From: an uncultured Bacillota bacterium
GTDB lineage: Bacteria; Bacillota; Clostridia; Lachnospirales; Lachnospiraceae
Assembly: GCA_905200905.1 (NCBI GenBank)
Contig: CAJKMA010000016.1
Coordinates: 1-49,214 of the forward strand
Direction of reading: 5' to 3'
DNA length: 49,214 nucleotides
The notes under the pieces were generated by a model that saw nothing but the letters and a program-made list of their open reading frames with translations, had not been told where the DNA came from and searched no databases. Each line of letters opens with the position of its first letter. The first letter of the stretch is position 1. The translations under genes and the position numbers were made by a program. This document shows positions 25,990 through 34,419 of this stretch, piece after piece.

Positions 25990-27324
25990 ATGAGTAAGCA
26001 AACACAAACAAAAGAAAATGCAGCAAAATGGTCCAGCAGCCTGGGATTTATTATGGCAGCTGCGGGTTCTGCTGTAGGAATGGGAAATCTGTGGAGATTT
26101 CCTATGTTAGTAGGTGAAAACGGAGGAGGAGCCTTTGTTCTGGTTTACCTTATCTGTATTTTCCTAGTGGGAATTCCCATGATTATTGCAGAGGTCACCA
26201 TTGGAAGAGCAGGTGGAAAAGATGCATTTGGAAGTTATAAGGCATTGAATAAGAAATGGGGCGGAGTAGGGATTCTGGCCGTAATTACCAGTTTTATTGG
26301 TTTATCTTACTATGCAGTTCTAGGAGGATGGGTTATCCGTTATATCTTTGCTGCTGTGACTGGCGCATCAAATAAAGGAACAGAATTTTTCCAGAATTTT
26401 ACTGCAAATGCAGAAAGTCAGATTTTCTTTTATCTGATTTTTATGGTGATTACAGTGCTGATTATATTAAGAGGTGTGCAGAAAGGAATTGAAAATTCCT
26501 GTAAGATTATGATGCCTTTATTGGTAGTCTGTATGCTGATTATTGTAGTGCGTTCCTGTACTTTACCAGGGGCAGGAGCAGGGATTGAATTTTTTCTGAA
26601 ACCAGATTTTTCTAAATTAACACCAGATGCCTTTTTACAGGCATTAGGGCAGGTATTTTTCTCACTTTCTCTGGGAACTGGAGCGACCATTACCTATGGA
26701 GCTTATCTTGGAAAAGACCAGAAAATCATAAAGAGTGCAGGAAGCATTGCATTTTTTGATACTCTGGTGGCTATGATTGCAGGTTTTGCAATTCTGCCTG
26801 CGGTTTTTGCTTTTGGGTTTGACCCAGAGAGTGGTCCGAGCCTTATGTTCCAGACACTACCTACTGTATTTGGAGAAATGCCAGGAGGTAAGGTGTTTGG
26901 GTTGATTTTCTTTATTTTGGTTCTTTTTGCAGCAGTTTCCACCAGCATTGCATACCTGGAGGTTGTCGTGTCTTTTGCAGTAAATACCTTTAAAGTGTCC
27001 AGAGCAAAAGCCGCTGTGATTTTCAGTATTTTGATTACCTGTGTGGGAATTCCATGTGCTCTTAGCTTTGGAGTATGGAGCGACATTAAAATTGCAGGAA
27101 AAGGTTTCTTTGACCTGGCAGATTATCTGGTTTCTAATGTTTCCCTGCCAATTGGCGGTATTTTGGCCTGCATCTTCATTGGATGGGTATGGAAAACAGA
27201 TAGTGCAGTAAAGGAAATCACAAATAATGGAAAAGTAAAATTTAAACTTGCTCCAGTCTGGTCATCTTTGATTAAGTTTGTGCTGCCAGTGCTGATTGCA
27301 GTGGTATTTGTTACATCCTTATAA
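25990..27324 (+). CDS. Sodium-dependent amino acid symporter (NSS/SNF family)
   Basis: The 444-residue sodium:solute symporter of the neurotransmitter transporter family has eleven to twelve membrane helices. The unwound first helix GSAVGMGNLWRFPMLVGENGGG supplies the sodium and substrate backbone ligands. Bacterial members such as TnaT, MhsT and LeuT carry tryptophan or other hydrophobic amino acids. The T-box upstream ties expression to the charging of one tRNA, most simply tRNA-Trp, so tryptophan uptake is the best guess. The true start is ATG 25990 with AAAAAGGAGGGGCAC; the in-frame codon at 25903 lies inside the T-box. Confidence 0.92.
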   Translation: MSKQTQTKENAAKWSSSLGFIMAAAGSAVGMGNLWRFPMLVGENGGGAFVLVYLICIFLVGIPMIIAEVTIGRAGGKDAFGSYKALNKKWGGVGILAVITSFIGLSYYAVLGGWVIRYIFAAVTGASNKGTEFFQNFTANAESQIFFYLIFMVITVLIILRGVQKGIENSCKIMMPLLVVCMLIIVVRSCTLPGAGAGIEFFLKPDFSKLTPDAFLQALGQVFFSLSLGTGATITYGAYLGKDQKIIKSAGSIAFFDTLVAMIAGFAILPAVFAFGFDPESGPSLMFQTLPTVFGEMPGGKVFGLIFFILVLFAAVSTSIAYLEVVVSFAVNTFKVSRAKAAVIFSILITCVGIPCALSFGVWSDIKIAGKGFFDLADYLVSNVSLPIGGILACIFIGWVWKTDSAVKEITNNGKVKFKLAPVWSSLIKFVLPVLIAVVFVTSL

Positions 27325-27328
27325 AAAT

Positions 27329-27391
27329 GAGAGAGCTATTTCATTAAATATATCCAGCATATTGTTTAATGGGATAGCTCTTTTGTTTTTT
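27329..27391 (+). terminator. Terminator of the symporter gene
   Basis: GAGAGCTATTTCATTAAA and TTTAATGGGATAGCTC form a long stem, followed by TTTTGTTTTTT. Confidence 0.8.
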
Positions 27392-27460
27392 GTGTGGTAA
27401 AAATGGGGAAAATGAGGTATAATCGAAGGAACTAAGAAGCAACAGAGAAAGGAAAAAAGT

Positions 27461-28312
27461 ATGAGTTTAGCAGATGATTTGTTTATTCATATGTGCCATG
27501 ATATTTTGGAAAATGGAACAGATACACAAGGTGAAAAGGTGCGTCCTAAATGGGAAGATACAGGAGAATTTGCTTATACAATTAAGCGATTTGGGATTGT
27601 GAATCGCTATGATCTGAGAAAAGAATTTCCAGCGCTGACTCTTAGGAAAACAGCACTCAAAAGCTGTATGGATGAAATTCTTTGGATTTATCAGAAAAAA
27701 TCCAATAATATTAAAGACTTAAAGCCACATATTTGGGATGCCTGGGCAGATGAAAGCGGTTCCATTGGAACTTGTTATGGGGACGTTGTAGGACGGAAAT
27801 TCCTGTACAAAGGTGAGCAAGTAGACCAGATGGATTATGTATTAAAGCAGCTGAAAGAAAATCCCTATAGCAGAAGGATTATGACGAATCTTTATCAGTT
27901 TGAATATCTTCACAGTGGATCCTTGGATCCTTGCTGTTATAGTATGACATATAATGTGACGAAAGAAAAAAATAGTGAGAAACTGGTTTTAAATGGTGTA
28001 TTAAATCAGCGTTCCCAGGATGTATTGGCGGCTAATAACTGGAATGTTTGTCAGTATGCCCTTCTTTTAATGATGGTAGCCCAGGTAAATGATATGGTTC
28101 CTGGTGAATTGGTGCATGTGATTGCAGATGCCCATATTTATGACCGTCATGTAGATGCAGTGCGGGAATTGATTACAAGAGAGACTTATCCAGCACCCAA
28201 AGTTTCCTTGAATCCAGAAATAAAGGATTTTTATGATTTTACCACAGCGGATTTGATTGTGGAAAACTATGAAGCAGGACCACAGATTACGAATATACCT
28301 ATTGCAGTGTAA
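27461..28312 (+). CDS. thyA: Thymidylate synthase
   Basis: The enzyme makes dTMP from dUMP with methylene-tetrahydrofolate. The 283-residue protein keeps NPYSRRIMTN (dUMP phosphate-binding arginines), the catalytic cysteine C158 in LDPCCYSMTYNV, NQRSQDVLAANNWNV and HVIADAHIYDRH. The segment after the cysteine is PCC rather than the usual PCH, and AANNWNV replaces the more common LGLPFN; both belong, as I recall, to a divergent but functional clostridial ThyA branch. It forms an operon with folA, 14 bases downstream, which regenerates the folate. A TATAAT box at 27418-27423 precedes it. Confidence 0.95.
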   Translation: MSLADDLFIHMCHDILENGTDTQGEKVRPKWEDTGEFAYTIKRFGIVNRYDLRKEFPALTLRKTALKSCMDEILWIYQKKSNNIKDLKPHIWDAWADESGSIGTCYGDVVGRKFLYKGEQVDQMDYVLKQLKENPYSRRIMTNLYQFEYLHSGSLDPCCYSMTYNVTKEKNSEKLVLNGVLNQRSQDVLAANNWNVCQYALLLMMVAQVNDMVPGELVHVIADAHIYDRHVDAVRELITRETYPAPKVSLNPEIKDFYDFTTADLIVENYEAGPQITNIPIAV

Positions 28313-28326
28313 GAAGGAGGAAAAAG

Positions 28327-28818
28327 ATGAATTTAATTGTAGCAGCAGATGCTAATTGGGGAATCGGGAGAGAGAATAAACTATTGGTTAGTATTCCGGC
28401 AGATATGAAGTTTTTTAGAACTACAACCACAGGAAAAGTAGTCATTATGGGAAGGAAGACCTTAGAAAGTTTTCCAGGAGGTCTTCCGCTAAAAAACAGA
28501 GTGAATATCGTTATTAGCAGAGATAAAAATTATCAGGTGAAAGATGCTGTTGTGGTGCACAGTATAGAAGAAGCACTGGAAGAAGTAAAAAAATATAAAA
28601 AACAAGATGTATATGTCATTGGGGGAGACAGTATTTATAAGCAAATGCTTCCTTATTGTAACAAAGCTCATGTGACAAAAATTGATTTTGCCTATGAAGC
28701 AGATACCTTTTTCCCTAATTTAGATGAAGATGAACAGTGGGAAATAACAGAAAGAAGTGAAGAACAGACCTATTTTGATCTTGAGTATGAATTTAGAACT
28801 TACGAGAGAAGAAAATAA
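28327..28818 (+). CDS. folA: Dihydrofolate reductase
   Basis: The enzyme reduces dihydrofolate to tetrahydrofolate with NADPH. The 163-residue protein opens with MNLIVAADANWGIGRENKLL (substrate loop with WGIG), followed by PADMKFFRTTTTGKVVIMGRKTLESFP (NADPH binding) and YVIGGDSIYKQMLPYC. The acidic substrate residue is D24 in PADMKFF. It pairs with thyA. AAGGAGG lies before the ATG. Confidence 0.96.
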   Translation: MNLIVAADANWGIGRENKLLVSIPADMKFFRTTTTGKVVIMGRKTLESFPGGLPLKNRVNIVISRDKNYQVKDAVVVHSIEEALEEVKKYKKQDVYVIGGDSIYKQMLPYCNKAHVTKIDFAYEADTFFPNLDEDEQWEITERSEEQTYFDLEYEFRTYERRK

Positions 28819-28835
28819 AAAATGGATAAATCTCG

Positions 28836-28864
28836 TAGACAGATGTTATTATAAATGTTATAAT
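28836..28864 (+). promoter_or_regulatory. Promoter of the cobalamin riboswitch transcript
   Basis: TAGACA (28836-28841), 17 bases, TATAAT (28859-28864). The transcript would begin near 28871, just before the riboswitch. Confidence 0.75.
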
Positions 28865-28884
28865 GACACGGAATAAAATTGAAT

Positions 28885-29110
28885 AGGAAAAACGGAAATG
28901 GTATCTATGAAGAGAATCATAGATTTAAAAGGGAATGTAGTGAAAGTCTGCAGCAGCCTAACTTTACTGTAACCGTCGTACCTCTATTTACAATGTAAAT
29001 ACATATCCACTGGGAAATCCCGGGAAGGAAAATAGAGATATTCTAGTTTTTAGAAGCTTCGGAAGCCAGGAGACCTGCCTTGTCTGTCGGCATAATTTTC
29101 GGTAGGGGAA
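28885..29110 (+). promoter_or_regulatory. Cobalamin (B12) riboswitch
   Basis: This fills most of the 395 bases between folA and the ABC operon. Conserved elements in order are: an extra hairpin ATCTATGA...TCATAGAT (28902-28924), AAAAGGGAATGTAGTGAAAG (28927 on), ACTGTAAC, CCACTGGG, CCCGGGAAGG, and the B12 box GAAGCCAGGAGACCTGCC (29063-29080). The ends are approximate. A terminator follows at 29141, so cobalamin would lower expression of the genes downstream. Confidence 0.93.
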
Positions 29111-29140
29111 ATTAGGTGCTATGTTTCTTTGGGTTCCTTA

Positions 29141-29173
29141 TAATCTTGCGCGAAAATGTGCAAGATTTTTTGT
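29141..29173 (+). terminator. Riboswitch-linked terminator
   Basis: AATCTTGC and GCAAGATT enclose about ten bases and are followed by TTTTT. This is the probable expression platform of the riboswitch. Confidence 0.8.
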
Positions 29174-29213
29174 TCAATAATCAATTTTAAACACAAAAAA
29201 GGAGAACAGAACA

Positions 29214-30845
29214 ATGAAAAAAAGGGACCTAAAAAAACGAGTGTTAGCAGTGACATTGACATTTGGCTGTGTAGCGAGCATGTTACTTGGAGGTTGTGGA
29301 CAGTCAGAGCGTAATGCAGGCATAAAAGAAGAGGTAAAAGAAGAGAAGCAGGAAGAAAAAGATTTACCATCAGATGAAAATAAAAACGAAACGGAAATGA
29401 TGGTATTTGGTGCTGCTAGAAATCAGGCATTAGATGATTATGGGATAGTAAATGGCTGTTTCAAACAGCTTGGTGTATGGGAGTCTTTGATTACCACAGA
29501 CGATGACGGCTCACCGGCGCCGGAACTTGCAGAATCTTGGGAATCCAATGAAAATTGCACTGAATGGATTTTTCATTTAATGGATGGTGTGACATTTTCT
29601 GATGGAGAAAAATTTAATGCAGATGCAGTGGTGGATAATTATAACCGTTATACGCATGGCACAGAAGGATTGGATATGAGTAATTATTATCCAGGTCTGG
29701 AAAAAGTGGAAAAAGTAGATGATAAAACAGTAAAGATGACATTTGCAGAACCGATTCCAACACTCTTATACAATATGACAAATTATAACAGTGTTATTTT
29801 GAGCCCGGCATGTTTTGAAGAAGAGACAGGGCTTTTAAAGAAGTATCCGGTTGGAACGGGACGATACATATTAAAAGAAGTAGTGATGGATCAGTATGTA
29901 ATTATTGAGAGAAATGATAATTATTATGGAGATCCGGCAAAAGTCAAAAATATCCAAGTGAAGGTAATACCAGATGCAAATACTCGTTACTCAGCATTAC
30001 AGGCAGGAGAAATTTTAGGTGTATTTGATTTGGGTGCAATTCAGCCTCTTCAGGCAAAAGAATTATGCAAAGATGAACGATTTGAGGCCTTTCCTGTACG
30101 AGGAACGTTGGTGCATTATTTGTACTTAAATGGAACAGAATTTCCATTTAATGATTACCGTATGAGGAAAGCAATTGACCTTATGATTGACAGACAGGTT
30201 TTAGTGGATGAGTTTTATGATGGATACGGAATTCCCACTACAAATATTTTAAGCAATTCCTCACCGTTTTATAAAGAGACTCCAATTGAACACAATGTAG
30301 AAGAAGCCAAAAAACTGGCAAAAGAAGTATTGGGAGATCAAAGATTTACTGCAAAAACATTGATTCGTACTAAAGACATCAGTCGTTATCCTTATAAAGA
30401 AGAAGCAGAGTATATGCAGTCTGTGTTTGCAGAATTGGGCATTGATATGGAGATTGAAATTTATGATGAAGCTACTGTTACCGATATGCGCAAACAGGGA
30501 GATTATAGTATTAGTTTAGCAATGAGAAGTATGCCAAGTAGCGAGCCATTTTCTATGTTGGAATCTTATATGGCTAGTGATGGTGGAAATAATATTGGAC
30601 AGCACTTGGGATATCACAATGAGCACGTAGATGAATTGATCCAGCAGGCAAAACAGGAAATGGATATGGATAAGAGAAAAGTAATTTATGACGAATTGCA
30701 AGATATTTGCACAGCAGAATTGCCGTTAGTATCTTTGTTCCATGAACAGGCGGTTTACGCATATAACAAATCTCAAATTAAAGGATTCAATAATAATCCG
30801 TATCAGTCTGGCAAATTATTTAAAGACGTAGAATGGGTTAAATAG
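29214..30845 (+). CDS. ABC transporter substrate-binding lipoprotein (peptide/nickel type, SBP_bac_5)
   Basis: The 543-residue family 5 binding protein carries a lipoprotein signal (LLGGC, C28) and a lysine/glutamate-rich linker. The mature part has the family blocks GVWESLITTDDDGSPAPELAE, GVTFSDGEKFNADAVVDNYNR, YPVGTGRYILKE and FNDYRMRKAIDLMIDRQ. Family members bind peptides, nickel chelates or other solutes. Because the operon is behind a cobalamin riboswitch, cobalt or a corrinoid or precursor is the most likely cargo; this is inference. Four transport genes follow in order, giving a complete importer. Confidence 0.92.
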   Translation: MKKRDLKKRVLAVTLTFGCVASMLLGGCGQSERNAGIKEEVKEEKQEEKDLPSDENKNETEMMVFGAARNQALDDYGIVNGCFKQLGVWESLITTDDDGSPAPELAESWESNENCTEWIFHLMDGVTFSDGEKFNADAVVDNYNRYTHGTEGLDMSNYYPGLEKVEKVDDKTVKMTFAEPIPTLLYNMTNYNSVILSPACFEEETGLLKKYPVGTGRYILKEVVMDQYVIIERNDNYYGDPAKVKNIQVKVIPDANTRYSALQAGEILGVFDLGAIQPLQAKELCKDERFEAFPVRGTLVHYLYLNGTEFPFNDYRMRKAIDLMIDRQVLVDEFYDGYGIPTTNILSNSSPFYKETPIEHNVEEAKKLAKEVLGDQRFTAKTLIRTKDISRYPYKEEAEYMQSVFAELGIDMEIEIYDEATVTDMRKQGDYSISLAMRSMPSSEPFSMLESYMASDGGNNIGQHLGYHNEHVDELIQQAKQEMDMDKRKVIYDELQDICTAELPLVSLFHEQAVYAYNKSQIKGFNNNPYQSGKLFKDVEWVK

Positions 30846-30860
30846 AGGAAGGCTGGGTAT

Positions 30861-31808
30861 ATGGAGATTATCAAATACCTTGGAAAAAGGATAGTATCTC
30901 TGGTGATTGTTTTGTTTGGAATTTCTTTGTTTGCTTTTTTTCTAGGCACAGCATCACCGGGAGACCCGGCCGAAGAAGTATTGAGACGCAATGGAGTCGA
31001 ACTTCCTACGGAGCAGCAGTTAGAAGATATGAGAGAAGAATTAGGGTTTAACAGACCATGGATTGAACGATATTTGGATTGGTTGGAAAATGCCCTTCAT
31101 GGAAATCTTGGAACTTCTTTTTTTGATAGAAGGGATGTGGGTGATGAGATTGCTCGGAGACTTCCAATGACATTGCGCTTATCTTTTCTTGCAATGGCAA
31201 TGACTATATGTATGGGAATAGGAACTGGAATATTCATGGCGTTGAATCGTAACAAAATCACAGATAAAGTTCTAAGAGGTGTATCGATACTGTTGTTGTC
31301 TGTACCTGGATTTTGGCTGGCTTTGTTTTTGATTTTAATTTTTTCTGAAAAACTCCGCCTCCTTCCAACCAGTGGATATAGTGGCTGGCAAAGTTTGCTT
31401 ATGCCAGCCTTTGTTTTATCCAGTTCAACCATTGGTGTTACTGCAAGATTGACAAGAGGTTCTTTGTTAAAAGAACTTGGAGAGCAGTATATTCTGGTAG
31501 CTAATTCAAAAGGAATGACTGACCGTAAAGTTATTATAAAGCATGCATTACAAAATTCTTTGATTCCTATCATTACTGTCTTGGGAAATTACTTTGGAGG
31601 TATTTTAGGCGGGTCGGCAATTATAGAATCTGTATTTGCACTTCCTGGACTTGGAAGTTATGTTCTTTCGGCAATTGAAGGGAGAGATTATTTTGTGGTA
31701 CAGGGCTATGTTCTATTTAGTGGCTGTATTTATGTGCTTGTTACACTACTGATTGATTTACTTTACCTATTTATAAATCCCAAAATTAGACAGGGGGCAG
31801 GATTATGA
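30861..31808 (+). CDS. ABC transporter permease (DppB/NikB-like)
   Basis: The 315-residue membrane subunit starts with MEIIKYLGKRIVSLVIVLFGISLFAFFL, the standard DppB opening helix. After LGFNRPWIERYLDWLENALHGNLGTSF come five more helices, and the ATPase-docking loop (GMTDRKVIIKHALQNSLIP) is in place. Sixteen bases separate it from the binding-protein gene, and its stop overlaps the next start (ATGA). Confidence 0.93.
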   Translation: MEIIKYLGKRIVSLVIVLFGISLFAFFLGTASPGDPAEEVLRRNGVELPTEQQLEDMREELGFNRPWIERYLDWLENALHGNLGTSFFDRRDVGDEIARRLPMTLRLSFLAMAMTICMGIGTGIFMALNRNKITDKVLRGVSILLLSVPGFWLALFLILIFSEKLRLLPTSGYSGWQSLLMPAFVLSSSTIGVTARLTRGSLLKELGEQYILVANSKGMTDRKVIIKHALQNSLIPIITVLGNYFGGILGGSAIIESVFALPGLGSYVLSAIEGRDYFVVQGYVLFSGCIYVLVTLLIDLLYLFINPKIRQGAGL

Positions 31809-32629
31809 AAAAGTGGAAAATAAGTGAACTGCTTCCGTTTATTGTGTTAGGAATTATTATAATAGTTAGCGTATTTGCACCTGTTCTTGCACCGTATGAT
31901 CCAAATGCGACAGATATGAGCGCTCGTTTTGTGGGAATGTCATCGAAACATCTTTTGGGTACAGATAGCCTTGGACGAGATCTTTTCAGTAGAATTCTTT
32001 ATGGAGGGAGACAGTCCATATTACTGGCAGTAGCAGCAACTGCACTTTCTATGTGCTTAGGAATGATTTTGGGAATGATTTCAGGTTATTTTGGCGGTGT
32101 GCCAGATTTGGTGATTACAACGATTTCTAACATTTTTCAAGGACTTCCAGGAATGACTATGATGATTGCGATTGCAGGAATTTTAGGCCCTGGGGTTGAG
32201 AATATGCTGCTTTCGCTTGTGGTGACTTCATGGGTTAGCTTTTCCAGATTAGTTCGTGGAGAAGTGATGCGTGTAAAGGAAGCAGATTATATTGAAGGAA
32301 TACAAAGTATGGGAGCGGGAAAAATAAGAATTTTATTCCTTCATGTTTTGCCTAATATTATTGGGAATCTGATTATTGTATATACTACTAAAGTGGGTAG
32401 AGTGGTACTATCTGTAGCAGGACTGAGCTATTTAGGATTGGGAATTCAGCCCCCCACGCCTGATTGGGGAGTTATGATAAATGATGCAAGAATGTATTTT
32501 CGAAGTTATCAACATTTGCTTTTTGCACCTGGCATTTGCATTATATTATTATCACTCAGCATTAATCTGATTGGTGATGTACTAAGAGACAAACTGGATG
32601 CCAAAAATCAGGAATTTAGGGAGTATTGA
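31805..32629 (+). CDS. ABC transporter permease (DppC/NikC-like)
   Basis: The 274-residue second membrane subunit has LLGTDSLGRDLFSRILYGGRQSI, the diagnostic DppC block, near residue 50, and the docking loop YIEGIQSMGAGKIRILFLHVLPN. It ends with GLGIQPPTPDWGVMINDAR and a last helix. It overlaps the gene before it by four bases, suggesting coupled translation. Confidence 0.93.
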   Translation: MKKWKISELLPFIVLGIIIIVSVFAPVLAPYDPNATDMSARFVGMSSKHLLGTDSLGRDLFSRILYGGRQSILLAVAATALSMCLGMILGMISGYFGGVPDLVITTISNIFQGLPGMTMMIAIAGILGPGVENMLLSLVVTSWVSFSRLVRGEVMRVKEADYIEGIQSMGAGKIRILFLHVLPNIIGNLIIVYTTKVGRVVLSVAGLSYLGLGIQPPTPDWGVMINDARMYFRSYQHLLFAPGICIILLSLSINLIGDVLRDKLDAKNQEFREY

Positions 32630-32630
32630 T

Positions 32631-33575
32631 ATGGTAGAAGATATTCGTTTTGAAGACTTTCATGTTGAATTTCCGGGAAAAGATGGAACAGCAACTGTAG
32701 CAAATCATATTTCAGTTACTTTCGAAAAAGGGAAAATAACAGGACTGATTGGGGAAAGCGGCAGCGGGAAATCTATTCTTGGGATGTCCATTCTAAGATT
32801 GCTTCCTGGAAGTGCAAAGGTACATGGGCATTGTTATTATGGTGATGAAGATTTATTTTTAGTGGATATGAAACGTATGCGGCAAATAAGAGGAAAGGAA
32901 ATTGCAGTGATTCCTCAAAACCCATCGGAAGCTTTAAATCCAATTCGAAAAATAGGAAATCAGTTAACTGAAGCTTTATTGGAACATCATTTGTTACAAA
33001 AGAAGCCGGCCCAAGAAAGGGTCAGTCAGATTTTATCATGTTTTGGATTTCAGGAAGCAAATGAGATTATGAGTAAGTATTCTTTTGAGATGAGCGGCGG
33101 TATGAATCAAAGGGTTATTTCTGTGTTAGGACTGGCATGTAAACCGAACTGGTTAATTGCAGACGAGCCCACAAAAGGTTTAGATGCCATTGTTCGAAAT
33201 CAAGTTCTGGATGTGTTAAAAAAGGCTGCCAAAGAAACGACAGGAAGCATGCTGGTCATTACACATGATTTAAAACTGGCAGAAAGATTGTGTGATAATA
33301 TTTGTGTTTTGTATGCAGGTAATATTTTAGAACAGGGAAAAGGAAAAGAAATTTTCGAAGAACCAAAGCATCCTTATACACAAGGCTTATTTCTATCTAT
33401 GCCAGACAGGGGGATGCATCCTATAAAAGGCTATGCTTCGGAAAGAAACGGAGCCATAAATAGATGCCCGTTTGCGGAGCGATGTTCCTATAAAATGGAT
33501 ATATGCGAAGCCGAGTTTCCACCAGAAATATCTATAAGTGAGACAAGAAAAGTGAGGTGTTTTCTATATGCTTGA
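32631..33575 (+). CDS. ABC transporter ATPase (DppD/NikD-like)
   Basis: The 314-residue ATPase has Walker A GLIGESGSGKS, a signature MSGGMNQRV, Walker B LIADEPTKGLD and the switch histidine in LVITHDL. The C-terminal Cys-rich tail RCPFAERCSYKMDIC, common in Opp/Dpp ATPases and able to hold an iron-sulfur cluster in some, is present. ATG 32631 with GGGAG seven bases away is preferred; an in-frame start at 32598 would lie within the upstream permease gene. Confidence 0.92.
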   Translation: MVEDIRFEDFHVEFPGKDGTATVANHISVTFEKGKITGLIGESGSGKSILGMSILRLLPGSAKVHGHCYYGDEDLFLVDMKRMRQIRGKEIAVIPQNPSEALNPIRKIGNQLTEALLEHHLLQKKPAQERVSQILSCFGFQEANEIMSKYSFEMSGGMNQRVISVLGLACKPNWLIADEPTKGLDAIVRNQVLDVLKKAAKETTGSMLVITHDLKLAERLCDNICVLYAGNILEQGKGKEIFEEPKHPYTQGLFLSMPDRGMHPIKGYASERNGAINRCPFAERCSYKMDICEAEFPPEISISETRKVRCFLYA

Positions 33576-34329
33576 AGTGAAAAATGTAAGTAAAACTTTT
33601 ACAAGTGGTTTAATAAGAAAAAAGAAAATTCAGGCAGTTAAAAATGTTTCATTTTCCTTAGAATCAGGAAGAACATTAGGTATTATGGGAAACAGTGGAT
33701 GTGGAAAGACAACACTTTCAAGAATCATACTTCACTTAATTGAACCCGATGAAGGTCAAATTTTTATTAATGAAAAACGTGTTTCTGGTTTTGGCAAAAA
33801 GATGGAAAAAAAGGATCATAGAAAAGTGCAAATGGTTTTTCAGCATCCGGGAAGTGCCTTAGATCCTTCTAAAAAAATACAATACAGTCTTATGGAGCCT
33901 ATGGAGATACAGAAACTATTTTCGGAAGAAGAACGAAGGGAAAGAATAGAGAAGTTACTAAAATTGACAGGTATTTCCCCAAATCTGTTGAAAAGATATC
34001 CGCATGAAATAAGTGGTGGAGAGGCGCAAAGGTTAGTAATCTGTAGAAGTTTGGTTTTAGAACCTCAAATTTTAATACTGGATGAGCCAACTTCTATGTT
34101 GGATGTATCTGTGCAGGCGAGTATTTTAAATTTATTGAAAGAGTTGCAAAAAGAGTTGGATTTGTCCTATCTATTTATTTCTCATGATTTAGACGTATTA
34201 TCATGGTTCAGTGATGATATTGCTGTTATGAAGCAAGGGGAATTTTTAGAAATTGGAAAGAAAGACAGTGTTTTGTTGCGACCACAAAAAGAATATACAA
34301 AGCAGCTTATACAAGCGTTTTCTCATTGA
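33568..34329 (+). CDS. ABC transporter ATPase (DppF/NikE-like)
   Basis: The 253-residue partner ATPase has Walker A GIMGNSGCGKTT, signature ISGGEAQRL, Walker B ILILDEPTSMLD and the switch histidine in LFISHDL. It is shorter than DppF at the C-terminus and lacks the Cys tail seen in its partner, as is typical for NikE-length proteins. It overlaps the gene before it by eight bases and ends the operon. Confidence 0.92.
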   Translation: MLEVKNVSKTFTSGLIRKKKIQAVKNVSFSLESGRTLGIMGNSGCGKTTLSRIILHLIEPDEGQIFINEKRVSGFGKKMEKKDHRKVQMVFQHPGSALDPSKKIQYSLMEPMEIQKLFSEEERRERIEKLLKLTGISPNLLKRYPHEISGGEAQRLVICRSLVLEPQILILDEPTSMLDVSVQASILNLLKELQKELDLSYLFISHDLDVLSWFSDDIAVMKQGEFLEIGKKDSVLLRPQKEYTKQLIQAFSH

Positions 34330-34337
34330 CTTTATTC

Positions 34338-34376
34338 AAAAAAGGCATTTCATATTCAATATGAAATGTCTTTTTT
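34338..34376 (+). terminator. Terminator of the cobalamin-riboswitch ABC operon
   Basis: AAAAAAGGCATTTCATATT and ATGAAATGTCTTTTTT form a stem with a short loop and a T run. It is A/T-symmetric and may also work for the convergent lacI-type gene. Confidence 0.8.
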
Positions 34377-34419
34377 GCCTTTGTCATACTCCTATTAAAC
34401 TTCTTATGAATGTAGTAAA

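Noticed and set aside
28838..29089. AGACAGA pairing with TCTGTC as P1 of the cobalamin riboswitch
   Set aside because: The first arm lies within the promoter -35 box, upstream of the likely transcription start, so it would not be in the RNA.
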